From assembly GCA_026936325.1 (NCBI GenBank), contig JAPTHN010000011.1, forward strand, positions 25,336,501 to 25,400,500: 64,000 nucleotides of DNA, read 5' to 3'. Positions 1-10,960 of the stretch are shown here, piece after piece; positions within the stretch are counted from its first letter, which is position 1, and every line of letters starts with the position of its first letter. This stretch comes from Platynereis dumerilii. Taxonomy: Eukaryota; Annelida; Polychaeta; Phyllodocida; Nereididae. The notes under the pieces were generated by a model. It was not told the DNA's origin. It did not search any database and worked only from the letters and a program-made list of their open reading frames with translations. Both the position numbers and the translations under genes were made by a program.

Positions 1-880
1 CGCGAAAGTCTGCATGCAGATAAACATCCACCTTTTTAAATTGACAGACATTACACATCTTGCCGAAATGATTTAATGTAACCTGGACAACAAGTGTTAA
101 TTCATCTGTTCTGGTCTTAAGGTGGCTCGATACTCGTGAACTTTCCAAGATAGGATTTCTTAAAAACAGTTTAAAATGGTCCAAAATATAGTTTATAGGA
201 AGGATATGTAAACAAAAAGTGGTCGCTACCAGCCTTTTAAAAAAAATATTTGGGGTTATGTACCTGAAAGTCAGTCCACGCAACCAAGAAAAACTAAATT
301 TTTTTATTTTTCCTACTGTGAAGTTTGTTCTGCCATTCAGTGGTCATGCATCCCATATTATTCAATGAGTAATGAAATTAAAGAAGACACTTCCATGGAA
401 AAGGTGATTACAATTTCAAAGAGATTCGGAATATAAGTTTCGATTTTGACAATTTTAACTTTTTGTATAAACCATGGCGCTAAAACAAATTGACGAGATA
501 GGATTTTTCATTTCTTTCATGTTGTGTCATTTATTTCCAAAAATAGTTGGGAACAGCATGATGATATAGACAAGCCTTCCTACCATACTTCAAATTGATA
601 TAAACATTTATTTATATCACAAAGTCATTTTTGAGAAATTAGACCTGCTTGCCGAAAATCGCCTCTAAAAATTTTCTTTTTTGGGTACCGACTGTATATA
701 GTACTCTTCATGGCGCATCTAATGCTCTAAACGAGAAGTCTCTAACCCCAATAGAAGTGGCACAAATTGCAAACGAAGCGGCCGACGCATGAAAAAGAAT
801 TAAAAAAAGATCTTGAAGCAGTATCAGCACAGTGGTGACGTTACTATAGATAGGGCCTGCTTGGCTGCGCGTGAATTATA

Positions 881-985
881 CAATAATGTTTTTTTGGAGG
901 GCATTACCAGGGATTAATGACTGCCCGAGGCTGCCAGTCATTAATCCCGGTAATGCCCGACAAAAAAATATTATTTGCATTATTG
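881..985. repeat. Imperfect hairpin inside the TTAA element
   Basis: GGGCATTACCAGGGATTAAT on the left arm pairs with ATTAATCCCGGTAATGCCC on the right across a loop of about ten bases. Pairing extends outward through a T-run/A-run and through CAATAATG/CATTATTG. It looks like a small foldback unit nested in the larger element, or an internal structural part of it. Confidence 0.65.
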
Positions 986-1451
986 TTACTTCAAATCTGC
1001 ATACCTGAGATCTTTTTTTAATGTAATGAACTTAGTCAAGACGTAGACAAGAAAAACAATAGATCGGTTGACTAAAAACAATATTTTTGTCAAGGTTAGT
1101 TTAATAATTTAGCCTATCTAGGTGCTAATGCCAGCAATGACCTCAAACGGCCGCTGAGGAAGTTGCCATCACATTACTTCAACGTAACCCTAAAGATTAG
1201 GAAAATTAACTTATTTAAAAAAAAAAGGAAATTGGTACCATAATTGTAGTGTCACCAAAAATAAAGGCATCGGCAACTGATGATGCCACTACCAGTGTTG
1301 AATGATTCTGAATAATACCCAAGGTTGCGATATAGGCCTATTCAGATAAATTTAGGCCTATTCAGTATTGCATTGATCAACAAAATAAGATCGTTGTCAA
1401 CTTGTCATCAGATTCTAGCCCAAGTGAACTTTTGAAGCTGTCACAATGCAA

Positions 1452-1512
1452 TGACGTCACAAATAACAACGTTGCCATGACGTCACTATGATGTCACAGC
1501 CAGGTGACGTCA
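1452..1512. promoter_or_regulatory. Cluster of cAMP-response-element-like sites
   Basis: Three perfect palindromic TGACGTCA octamers (1452-1459, 1478-1485, 1505-1512) and one variant TGATGTCA (1489-1496) sit within 61 bases. TGACGTCA is the established CREB/ATF binding site. They lie near the right end of the TTAA element. Function as a promoter or enhancer is inference; no transcript is evident next to them. Confidence 0.5.
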
Positions 1513-1863
1513 CAACATGCACAATACACCAGGGGGCCTCTTTGCCTGGTCCATAATATCGTTATGGCCCTGCAAGCAGGGCATTAATGAGATTAATGTT
1601 TTTCTTTATGGACGATTAACATGGGGGGTCTGGAGCATTATCTGCCTGGTAAAGTGCATGTATAGTAATAATAATGTGCGTTAACAACCATTTCACATGA
1701 GTAGCGAGCCACCTTAATAAATAAAATAAATCAAAACACATCGATTTGGGGAAATCATACAAATTAAACATCAAAAGATCATAAATTGTTTTTGAAAATA
1801 CACGAATCCACCGAAATTCTATCAGAAATGTCAGGACTAATAAGGTTATTCCATTTTTAATGG

Positions 1864-2150
1864 CAGATTGGTGGCTGAGCGCTTAAGGTGCCCGCCTGCT
1901 CCACTGAAGGTCTTTGCTTGTATGGGTTTGAACTCCGGGTGGGGAACCATCATTTTCAATGAACCTTCATGAGCAAAATCCCAGCTGGATGTCGTTCGGA
2001 TGAGACATTAAATTTTCAGCCCCTTGTATCAGTGTCTTTGCTGGGCAAGAAAAGAATGGCATTATCCTACTTTAGCCCCCTTGAGGGTTTAAACATTTTA
2101 TAGGTATTTCCATAGATATTGATCAACAAAAACTGAAACTGAAAAATAGC
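1864..2150 (+). mobile_element. tRNA-derived SINE
   Basis: A pol III A-box-like TGGCTGAGCGCTTAAGG near 1871 and a B-box-like GGTTTGAACTCC near 1925 are spaced as in a class II (Leu/Ser-type) tRNA. A body containing GTCGTTCGGATGAGACATTA follows; I recognise this as a block common to invertebrate tRNA-SINE families. The tRNA part has lost acceptor pairing, so it is not a tRNA gene. The 3' end is uncertain. Confidence 0.6.
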
Positions 2151-2280
2151 TCAAATATGTTTCCAGTCTTTATATCACAGAATGAATACTGTAAAAGTGT
2201 GAAGGGAGATCATTACCAAGAATACTCACAGTTATATGTTTCTTAAAACATTCAAACTGAAGTGTGATATATTGCAAAAT

Positions 2281-2452
2281 ACTGTCTTATATATACTCCC
2301 ACTTAGCCCCCTTTCCCATTGACTGTACCATTGAAAAGGGGGCTAATGTAGGAGTATATATAGACAGTAGGATATAGCAAAAACTGTCTTATTATACTCC
2401 TGCTTTAGCCCCCTTTTCCATTGACAGTACCATTGAAAAGGGGGCTAAAGCA
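2281..2452. repeat. Two tandem palindromes (twin hairpins)
   Basis: Palindrome one (2281-2368) runs from ACTGTCTTATATATACTCC to its complement ending in GACAGT. Palindrome two (2383-2452) repeats the same plan. Both carry TTAGCCCCCTTT-type arms and a loop around ATTGAC(T/A)GTACCATTGA. They are related copies of one short foldback unit, probably MITE-like. Confidence 0.65.
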
Positions 2453-2471
2453 ATCTTTACATTAGCATAAT

Positions 2472-3218
2472 TAGGGGCCCTCTAATTGTCGCCTCTAGGT
2501 TACATTAAAGGCTCCTGTGTGGGCTGTATGTTATTTTCACACAAACGTTCATAATATTAGATTCTCACTTTCTCAATAGTGTAGATCAATTTCGCAACGA
2601 TAAGAAGGTTAACCTTAAGTAATATATGCAGGAGGATGAAAGAATATCTTATACGCTTGGGCATAGCTGAGTTATATGTTATTTTGGTGATAAACCAAAA
2701 TGATCAAAAGGGTCAACACTTTGAAGTACCTCTGATAGGCATTGAGAAAATGTGATGAAAGAGTAGTGGATTTTCAATGATGTACTGAGGAGATAATTGA
2801 CATTTCCTTTGACAGATATGGTTAATAAGGGATGCAGAATCTTGGATTTAACAAGACAGGCGATGATATAACTCATTTTGTGGGACTTCAGCAAAACCGA
2901 CTCTGACATGCAACTGCAAGCATGACATCTCTGAAATCAAATATGATTCCTATTTTCAAATGTAGAACAAGCAGGTATCAAAGATCATTTGTGCCAAGTA
3001 GCATAAACTTGGCAAATACACTGGGGTTCTCCCCAAACAGCATTTCAAGTGTGTGAATGTGTATGAATGTAATTTAAGCTGTATAAATGTTGTCCTTGTG
3101 TGTATGTGCTATATATAACTTATATATCTATGTGTAAATGTGCCTGTTGTACGAATGTGCTATCTTTGTGTGAATGGGCTATGTACGAGCCAAATTGCAT
3201 GTTTACATGACAATAAAG

Positions 3219-3249
<31 letters not shown>

Positions 3250-3385
3250 AAGGTTGAGCTCTTGTGCAATATAGGCCTAAGTCATCTCGGTGCCACAAAA
3301 ATTGATATTGCACTTGGCACTGTGCAATATGTCAATAGAATAAAACACCTTTGGCTATCCCAAAAAAGCTCACCAACAAAAAATG
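2472..3385 (+). repeat. Dispersed repeat A, copy 1 (interrupted)
   Basis: From 2472 to about 2908, and again from about 3265 to 3385, this matches 8178-8745 in the same orientation. Shared stretches include ATGAAAGAATATCTTATA and GGGCATAGCTGAGTTATATG, and TTGATATTGCACTTGGCACT matches its counterpart with a few changes. The copy is split by the LINE 3' fragment at 2909-3250. No coding potential is seen. Confidence 0.7.
2909..3250 (+). mobile_element. 5'-truncated LINE 3' end
   Basis: The reading frame near 2946-3061 ends with RTSRYQRSFVPSSINLANTL, the typical last residues of CR1/Jockey-group LINE ORF2 proteins (R-Y-x-x-SF-x-P). A stop, a short 3' UTR with AATAAA-like ACAATAAAGTA, and an ATT-repeat tail follow. 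It interrupts repeat A; TGCAA occurs at both junctions and may be the target duplication. Copy 2 of repeat A shows the uninterrupted sequence. Confidence 0.65.
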
Positions 3386-3798
3386 CATTCATGAAGTTAA
3401 TAACGACATAAAGTAAGTAAGTAAAATTTTATTTAACGTCGATATTCACAATTTAAAAACAAACATAAGCGCACAGCGCTTGTAATCCACAAATGATAAC
3501 AACGATAAAAGAAAATGATTATTTACAATGAAACGATATGATAAAATAATTACAAAGTACATAAGAGGCAATGCCCACATTGGCACGCCTTGATAAAATT
3601 TGCAACATTTTATTTAAAAACAATAAAGACTTCACATTTGAACCTATCAGGCATCCTGTTCCAATATTTAGCACCTTTGTAACGTAGAGATTTAAAGCCA
3701 TATTTAACAGAATTGTACACAGGCTGAATTAAATAATTCACATTTCTTAAGTCATGTTGTGTCATAGATCTAGCATAAAAATTTGAAGTTATTGGTAA

Positions 3799-5327
3799 TT
3801 ATTTATTATTTAAAATTTTGTGAACAGCCTCTAAGACCAATCTTTCTCTTCTGACATGCAATGGACATTTGTTTGCTCTTATTAAAAGATCTTCATAACT
3901 TGATGTAAAGTCTAAGAAAACATAGCGTAAAGCTCGTTTTAACAATCTTTCCATTCTGGAGGCATCTGCTAGTTTACATTCATGATAGGCTAGACTACAA
4001 TAATTAAAATTTGATACAATGAAAGCTTCTAAAATTTTAAGTTTACATGATTCATTAAGCTTACGCAACAACCTGCCCAGTACGTTAACTTGTTTAACAC
4101 CTTTCGAAAGTAACTTTTCGACATGATAATCAAAATCAAGTTTTTTATCAATATTTACTCCCAGTAATTTAATCATATTGGTGTCATTAATCTCAAAACC
4201 TGTAACATCAAGTGAAACTCTGTGCTATTATTATTTAGTAACATGAACTGACATTTATCGGGGTTGACTCTCATAAAATTTACATTGAACCAGGCTATGA
4301 CTTCATTACACACCTTTCAAGGGTATCTTTCACAATATTTAAGCCATTATCAATACATGAGATATTGTTATCGTCTGCATAGTTATAAACTGTACAAGAT
4401 ATTTCCAAAATAAACAACAGATCATTAAGGTAGATGTTAAAAAGTATGGTTCCCATCAGGTTTCCCTGAGTGAAACCCCTTAAAATACATGACCAGTCAC
4501 TTTTATCACCATTTATCCTCACAAGTTGTTTTCTTCCTGACAGATAGCTATGAACTAAGTAACATGCATCTATATTTTTTCCACCATACGCATTTAGTTT
4601 CGCGACAAGTAAACCATGGGGAATAGAATCAAAAGCACGTGACAGATCCATGGCTACACAACCTACTACTTTCTTATCATCAAGGGCATGACGCCACTCC
4701 TCTAAACACTTCATAATAACATTATTTGTGCTATCCAATTTTCTATAAGCAGACAATGATGGTGACATAACCTGATCGAAAAAACTCATGATTTGATCAC
4801 ACATTATACTTTCTAAAACTTTGGACATAGCTGTAAGTATACTAACTGGTCTATAATTACATTTATCTAAATTATCATTTGTCTTAAACAATGGGGTAAC
4901 CTCAGCATGTTTCAACAGATCGGGAAAGATACAATTATCAATACATCTATTAATAATTATACAGTTAAAGAATTACATATTGGTTGATATCTACCTTCAA
5001 AATTTTAGCTGGAATAAGATCACAGCCACATGATTTATTTACATTTAACTTTTTTACCTTCTTTAAAACAATGTCACTTGAAACATTTTTCACATTAGCC
5101 TTGATATTACAAATAAAGGAGTGGTCTTTATAATAATGTAACACTTCAGCAACAGATTTACCTAAAATAACATCATCTTCACTGTGGTCTTTAGCAATAT
5201 TTACGAAATAATCATTAAAAGTATTACAAACTTTGACAGGATTTACCACAAGATTATCTTGTTCTTTTAACATTATACAATCGCTATCACCTTGATTTAA
5301 AAAAAAGAAGGCTTTACAGTTTTCCAA
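3799..5327 (-). pseudogene. LINE ORF2, reverse transcriptase part
   Basis: This is the RNA-directed DNA polymerase of the minus-strand LINE, in three frames. At 4295-4915 the fingers/palm are clear: CNYRPVSILTAMSKVLES, then VAMDLSRAFDSIPHGLL with the first catalytic Asp, then RGFTQGNLMG where the usual motif is GVPQGSLMGP, and YNYADD with the catalytic Asp pair. At 3799-4176 comes the thumb and C-terminal region (KLLGVNIDKKLDFDYHVEK...). At 4965-5327 is the linker between endonuclease and RT (CDLIPAKILK). The catalytic residues survive, but Q-G-S and G-P changes and frameshifts near 4200 and 4930 show it is not functional. The motif set fits the CR1/Jockey group; I cannot fix the clade. Confidence 0.88.
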
Positions 5328-5391
5328 AATTGTTTAGAATTTACATTAGAATTACATCTTTCATTAAAGTATTGCGTCATGGATTTTATTT

Positions 5392-6883
5392 CTAGACTTG
5401 TAAATTAATACTATTTTTACATTTAACAAACTTTCCTTTCAACATACCTTTAACATTAATTGCTCTACGTAGCTCACCATTCATATACACTAGTTGTGGT
5501 TTCTTTAAGACTCTTGTTTTGACAGGAGCTTGGAAATTTACAACATCATTAAGTGAAGTATTATATGCCCACATGACATCGTCAACATCATCAAACAAAG
5601 TACATGTACCAAAAAGAGTATTATTCAAATCATCAATAAAAGCATTTTCATTAAATTTCTTGTATGACCTATATATTATTTTACGCTTATATTGTTGAGG
5701 TGCATGCATTTTTGTGGCAGCACAAACTAAATTGTGGAAGTTACTTACACCGATACTCAGATTTATATGAGAGGCTATTCTATTTGGCGTATTGGTTAAA
5801 ATTACATCGATCAGAGATGGATTTGACACACTTTTAAAACATGTTGGTTAACAGACCAGATTTGTGAGGTTGTAAGCTTTTAAAAAGTTAATAAGATTTC
5901 TAGATGGCTGTTGAAAATTAATATTAACATCTCCCATTATGTAGACAGTCTTACATTCAGACAAACATTTATCCAAAATACCACTTAAAGTCTCCATAAG
6001 GGACACATTTGTTACACTGGGTGGCTAATATACAAGTACAAAACACAACTTTTTCTTTTCGTATGGTGACCTCAATAGCAAGGATTTCTGTTCCAGACAT
6101 AATACAAAAGTCATTTCGCCTTCGATGTGGGAGAGAAGATCTGATGTACATCATGAGTCCACCGCCATCTATAGTTCGATCATTTCTATGACAAGAGTAG
6201 TCTTTAATTTTAAATAATGAATTAGAAAAACTATCATCCGGTTTTGTTTCGCAGAGACCAAGGATGTCTATATAGTTATCATTCAAAATTTCTTGGATTT
6301 CATAGAACGAATTTTTGACGCTGTTAATGTTTAGATGTCTGAAGATCAGTTGTTTTTTATGCTTAATTCGAAATTCTTGAAGCTCAGGGAAAGTCACATA
6401 ATTATTAAACGTAGAATGGTCATCGTTTACACTTGCGAAGACATCAAAAGTGCCGGGAACAGCACTTGCGACAACAGTAGAAGTGCCCTCGTTAGCACTC
6501 ACGACACCAGAACGGCAACCATCAGCACCCTCGGTAGCCATCGAAGCATCTGCATCCGCATAACAGGCACCATCATCAGTAGAAACACACTTATCCAGAT
6601 CAGAAGTGCCATCGTCGGCACTAGCGACAACCGTAGAAATGACCTTGTTAACACACATGACACCAAAACTGCTGCCACCATCAGCAACGGGACTTTCAAT
6701 AGAATCCGAGGTCCCTTCATCAGTAATTTCGACAGTAGCAGAAGCGACATCTTCAGAATTAGAAATAATAGTGTATGCGAAACTGTTATTTTGGAGGTTG
6801 TCAGGATGTTCAATTTGCATGAAACTATAAAATTGGAATACATTAAAATCTTCATGGGGGCTTAGAGGGCTTTCCTGGCACAC
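5392..6883 (-). pseudogene. LINE ORF2, AP-endonuclease part
   Basis: The N-terminal half of ORF2 nicks target DNA in intact relatives. At 5969-6883 a Ser/Thr/Asp-rich leader of about 170 residues is followed by RHLNINSVKNSFYEIQEIL and DILGLCETKPDDSF, which carries the catalytic Glu of the AP endonuclease fold. At about 5900-5945 there is MGDVNIN, the GDFN-type block. At 5392-5829 there is SNPSLIDVILTNTP and the end of the domain. Frameshifts near 5960 and a stop near 5850 separate the blocks. The acidic, threonine-rich leader is unusual and may be the tail of ORF1 or a linker. Opposite-strand frames here are shadows. Confidence 0.8.
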
Positions 6884-6889
6884 GTCCTA

Positions 6890-7640
6890 GCGCTGTCCAT
6901 ATGATATCGAAGAAAATTTGTGGCAGAATTTCTTTTTGTGTCCTAACTTAGAACACCCTTGACAAATAGCTTTTCCACGAAAGCCACAGTCTTTGGTTTC
7001 ATGGTTGTGTTCATAACAGTTCTGGCATCGTCTATTCGAAACGTTTGAAGTTCTGTAGGATCATTGAGAAACAGCAGCTTCTTGAGAGTGTGGAGGCTTA
7101 CTTCTGGCAGCAACAATATTTTCTTGGCTCAAGTTCTTCTTTTCAATATGCTTTTTGTTTGGATTTCTTGTTGACACATCGTATGTTTCTCTATTTCTGC
7201 AAGTTAGATCTAAGGCTTTGGCGATACGATTACTGCCCAGAAGATTCGGGTGCACTTTATTAGCATCTAAGAAACCGTCATTCCCCTCACCATTCTTCAA
7301 AGTGAAAGTCTCTTCATGATCTACGAAAGTGCATTGTTCTTCGCCAGCCAAGACTTGAAGACCTGCATTTATAGCCCGCAGTTTTTCAGTTTGTCCTACT
7401 GACTTACTAAGTTACTGCATGGTGGAAGGCTCGAAATCGTAACAGAGGTGGAGATTTCTTTGGCAGCGGACACAACTTCTTTGAAAGAGTTCACAACCAC
7501 ATTCGAATCATTTTCTTGAATATCATTGTTACAATGACAACCCGTTTGTAATTACTTCCCTCCGGGACCTTTCTCAGTGTACTCAAAGTGTTTTGTACTT
7601 TGGTATTCGGGCTACACTTCACATCAGTATTAACCATCTT
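6890..7640 (-). pseudogene. LINE ORF1: SGNH esterase-like plus two CCHC zinc knuckles
   Basis: The frame at 7061-7351 contains VHPNLLGSNRIAKAL, matching the last block of SGNH-type esterase domains known from CR1-type ORF1 proteins. Upstream pieces in other frames read VPEGSNYKRVVIV and VSAAKEISTSVTISSLPP, also esterase-like. Downstream in the same frame, at about 6915-7030, are two zinc knuckles of the form C-x2-C-x4-H-x4-C: CQNCYEHNHETKDC and CQGCSKLGHKKKFC. From 7351 to 5969 the frame is continuous apart from one TGA (before the knuckles) and one TAG (after them), so ORF1 and the endonuclease share a frame. Esterase followed by nucleic-acid-binding knuckles suggests an RNP protein. Confidence 0.75.
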
Positions 7641-7660
7641 CTTGACATGAATCAAGCTGG

Positions 7661-8177
7661 TGTTTTATCTCTTGTTTTGCTTTGATCGAAAAAGAAATTG
7701 TTACAAGAACAGAATCAAAAACATAATGTTTCAAAATTTCAATTCAGTTACAAAACGTAAAGAAAAATATTCCATCAATGGAACGGTCCTCCTAGCGAAC
7801 ATTAGCCTATATCTCTCAGCTCTCAGAAAATGTATTTATAATCAACCGCCAATGCTGAAAAACTTTGTATTGCCGGATTATCTCGTATCCAGTATCCGGC
7901 TATTTTCACTATCCGTACATCACTAAGTTTGTGACCATCTAGTTTAATTGACATAGGCAAATGATTTTTTTTTTTACAAAATTACACATTGAGATTCACT
8001 GGCCAATTTGAAATTGTAGAAATTTGTCCCACCTGTTTTAAAGTTGGTCCTATTTATATCTATAGGCTTTTTAAAAGTGAGGAGGAACTGTAGGAAAGTG
8101 AATAATTGCCTTCATATCATCTATATATACATATAAGAGACGTATGCTCTCCACGCAGTGGCGGGCCAATCATTACT
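7661..8177. other. No feature seen
   Basis: AT-rich sequence between the LINE 5' end and repeat A copy 2. The 88-codon plus-strand frame at 7660-7926 has no recognisable domain. The first bases could be LINE 5' UTR. Confidence 0.4.
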
Positions 8178-8745
8178 TTTGTGGCCCTCTAATTGCTGCC
8201 TGCAGGTTACATTAGGCTCTTATGTAGGCTGTATGTTATTTTCACACAAGCTTTCATGCAACTAGATTCCCACTTTCCCAAAAGTGCAGATACATTTTAC
8301 TATGATAAAACGGTTTACCTTAAGTAATATAGGCCTATGCAGAAGGATGAAAGAATATCTTATATGCTTGGGCATAGCTGAGTTATATGTTACTTTGGTG
8401 ACAAACCAAAATGATCAGAAGTGTCAACACTTTGATGTACCTCCAATAGGCGTTGAGAACTTGTGATGAAGAGAGTAGCAAATCTTTAATGACGTACTGA
8501 GGAGATAATTGGCATATCCTTCGACAGATATGGTTAATAAGGGATGCAGAATCTTGGATTTAACAAGACATGTGACTATATAGCTCTTTTAATGGGACTT
8601 AGGCAAAACTGCCTCTGACACGCAATATAAGTCATCTCAGTACCACAAAAAATGGTATCGCACTTGGCACTGTGACTGTGCAAGAACTGTATGATATATG
8701 TCGAGGACTAAAGCACCCTTATATCCCAAAAAGGCTCAACTCATT
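8178..8745 (+). repeat. Dispersed repeat A, copy 2 (uninterrupted)
   Basis: Same orientation and order as 2472-2908 plus 3265-3385, without the LINE 3' insertion, so it serves as the empty-site reference. It starts near GTGGCCCTCTAATTGCTGCC and ends near ATATCCCAAAAAGGCTCAAC. No protein-coding signal is seen. Confidence 0.7.
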
Positions 8746-8753
8746 GATAAATA

Positions 8754-8863
8754 GTTATGTTGCAAAAATGTTCCTCATTCTACTTTTCAATACATGTCAA
8801 TGAAACGTTATGTTGCAAAAATGTTCCTCATTCTACGTTTCAATACATGTCAATGAAACGTTA
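8754..8863. repeat. 53-bp tandem duplication
   Basis: The unit beginning GTTATGTTGCAAAAATGTTC occurs at 8754 and again at 8807 with one visible difference (CTACTTTTC against CTACGTTTC). A third partial unit starts at 8860. Confidence 0.85.
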
Positions 8864-10960
8864 TGTGAAAAACATGCTTTAATCGTTATTCTTACATTGT
8901 ATGTATAGTACATGCATGAGTAAGTGAAAGACAAAAATATGGCACATGTGCCAGCTGCTTCTTTTGTTGGCATGTCCATTTTTTTGCTATGAGTAGGGGA
9001 TCAATAAAGCATGGGAACTGAAATCTGGCACTAAAGTATAACCTCAATGACATTCACTGTAGGCGTGTTTGCATGGTTCACAAAAAATGAAGGAGATATC
9101 AATACTCTATTGAGGTGTGTGTCAATCAGTTTCTTAATTGGTTTGAAATAAACTGATATGTCAGTCAGATGATCTATCCAATTAAACAAATTACTCATTC
9201 GCTTCAACTTTAGAAATGTATGACACAATGAAAAGAATAAATGTGGTGTACATTAGGAGCTAATGTGATCCAGTTGACGGGTAATGCAATACTAATGCAT
9301 TGCAGTAATTGAGTGGAATTACTGTATAGTAGTCTTAAGATTTTAATCCAGGTGAACTAATGCTATTTCTAAATGAGCAAACCCATTCCTAATCTACACC
9401 CAGAAGCTCTTTATTATCTGACTTTAATAAGACTGAAAAATAAGACAATATTGTGCTCCAGGTGTGACAAGGTCAGTTGAATCATGCAAATTGCCTTGCA
9501 AGTAATTTTAAATTATTGCCTTTAAGAAGTACTACAGTGTTTGTTTGCATTATTGAAAGGGAAATATGGTAAAACCAGCTTTTCTACAAAACAAATTGTG
9601 TAAATCACAGTATACAATTTCTTTTCAAAAGGGTGTTGCACTGAAGCTGATAGTCATCATTGGAATCACAGTAATGAAAAGGAAACCCCTGTTATAAGAA
9701 GTTGTCTACAAAATGTTTATGAAAGTTTGTGTCAGTAACAAAAAGTTCAATAATTATGTACAATATCTCTTGAGCAGATCAATGAGTTAAACACACTCAC
9801 CAAAAATAGAAATAAGTGCTTCAAATAACCCCGGACTACATATAATATTTCATTCTCACTGGAGCTGTGAATAGGTATCTATGGACATAATTATGCGTGT
9901 ATTAATTATCAAGTAATTATGAGAGTGTGATATGTGAGTCGACTGTTCTGTTTCCAAATGTCTATTTAAGTATAGATATCAATTACTGCTTACGTTAGAC
10001 ATAAAAATAAAATGCAAATGGCACAACCATGCCATTTGCACAGCTCTTGCGACTGTCATGGAACCATTACAGTATATTCTGTTTTCCGTTCTTACATATT
10101 TATAAATATTATATATGCAAAGGAAAAATCTGACAATTCTTGATTGATAAATAGATAAATTAGATGCCATTTAACATGACTCACAGCTGTCATATTTACG
10201 TCTTAGTGATCCTTCCCATACTATTCATGTACAATTGTACATACTGAAAAATCGTGGTAATCTGTCCCTTTCAGAAAAGGTGGGATCGTCATCTTGATTT
10301 TTTTATCATGTGGCCTGCATGGTCGCCGCCATTGTTCAACTGCGTAGTGTCGCACTTGAAAGATATGTTGCCGCGCAAAGAAAAATCCGATTGTGATGCC
10401 GGATCAATGTGACAGAGGGCGCTTCCCCACATCTTGACTGCAGCGCCGCACAACGGATTTCTTTAGAGCCCAAATAATCAATTAAATCTGCATCAAAGAT
10501 TACCGGAATCACTAAACTTCAACATTGTTTACAAGAAATATCAACTAGATGCTTACCGCTCTCTCCTACCTTGGCAGATTACATATTATGGTATGAATCT
10601 CACATGTGACTATTACAAAAGCTTCTTAACCCATTGACATTTGCAGAGCTTTCAAGTTTATATGTCATAAGGTAATACAGTTGTCTGCATCGACATTGTG
10701 TATAAGCCTAGAGATGAAACAACAGGTGGATCAGATGCCGCACATGTCTATTCACAGAATTTTGTGAGCATGATGTTTGCACGATGTGAAAACGTACATT
10801 TGAGGCATCACCTTCTTGAGGCCTTTCATTCATTTGGTAGTACATCGCATTCCCTGTGGCAATAACCATCACATTCCCTCTCGATAATTATCACATTCCC
10901 CTACATCTCTTGCTCAGAAGTCAGGCAGCATTTTCTCCATTAGTGCCACCACTACCAGAC
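8864..10960. other. No gene seen; one GC-richer patch
   Basis: AT-rich sequence with only short random frames. About 10310-10450 is more GC- and CpG-rich (GTCGCCGCCATTGTTC, GCCGCGCAAAG, GCAGCGCCGCAC). That might be a degraded promoter or the edge of an unseen element, but no coding exon adjoins it. Confidence 0.35.

Larger units (their letters stand above)
121..1713. mobile_element. Non-autonomous TIR DNA element with TTAA target duplication
   Basis: The ends are inverted copies: GGTGGCTCGATACTCGTGAA on the left and its near complement ending CGAGCCACC on the right. TTAA lies directly outside both ends (117-120 and 1714-1717). A TTAA duplication is typical of the piggyBac and Kolobok superfamilies; the terminal bases do not look like piggyBac CCY ends, so Kolobok-like is a guess. 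No transposase frame is visible. A short open stretch at 711-794 (HGASNALNEKSLTPIEV...) may be a remnant but I do not recognise it. The body holds a hairpin and a CRE cluster, described separately. Confidence 0.7.
3411..7640 (-). mobile_element. Decayed CR1/Jockey-group LINE, nearly full length
   Basis: On the minus strand the order is ORF1 (esterase-like then two CCHC knuckles), AP endonuclease, reverse transcriptase and 3' UTR. It ends in a short (ACTT)n tail at 3411-3424. The recognisable parts span about 4.2 kb, close to the usual size of this group. It carries several stops and frameshifts and is inactive. The 5' end is not defined; similarity to LINE proteins fades near 7640. Confidence 0.85.

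Noticed and set aside
1864-1945. A functional tRNA gene
   Set aside because: The A and B boxes are present but acceptor and anticodon stems do not pair; it continues into a SINE body.
6009-6865. Plus-strand frames of 60-176 codons
   Set aside because: Antisense shadows of the LINE ORF2 on the minus strand, which has recognisable motifs.
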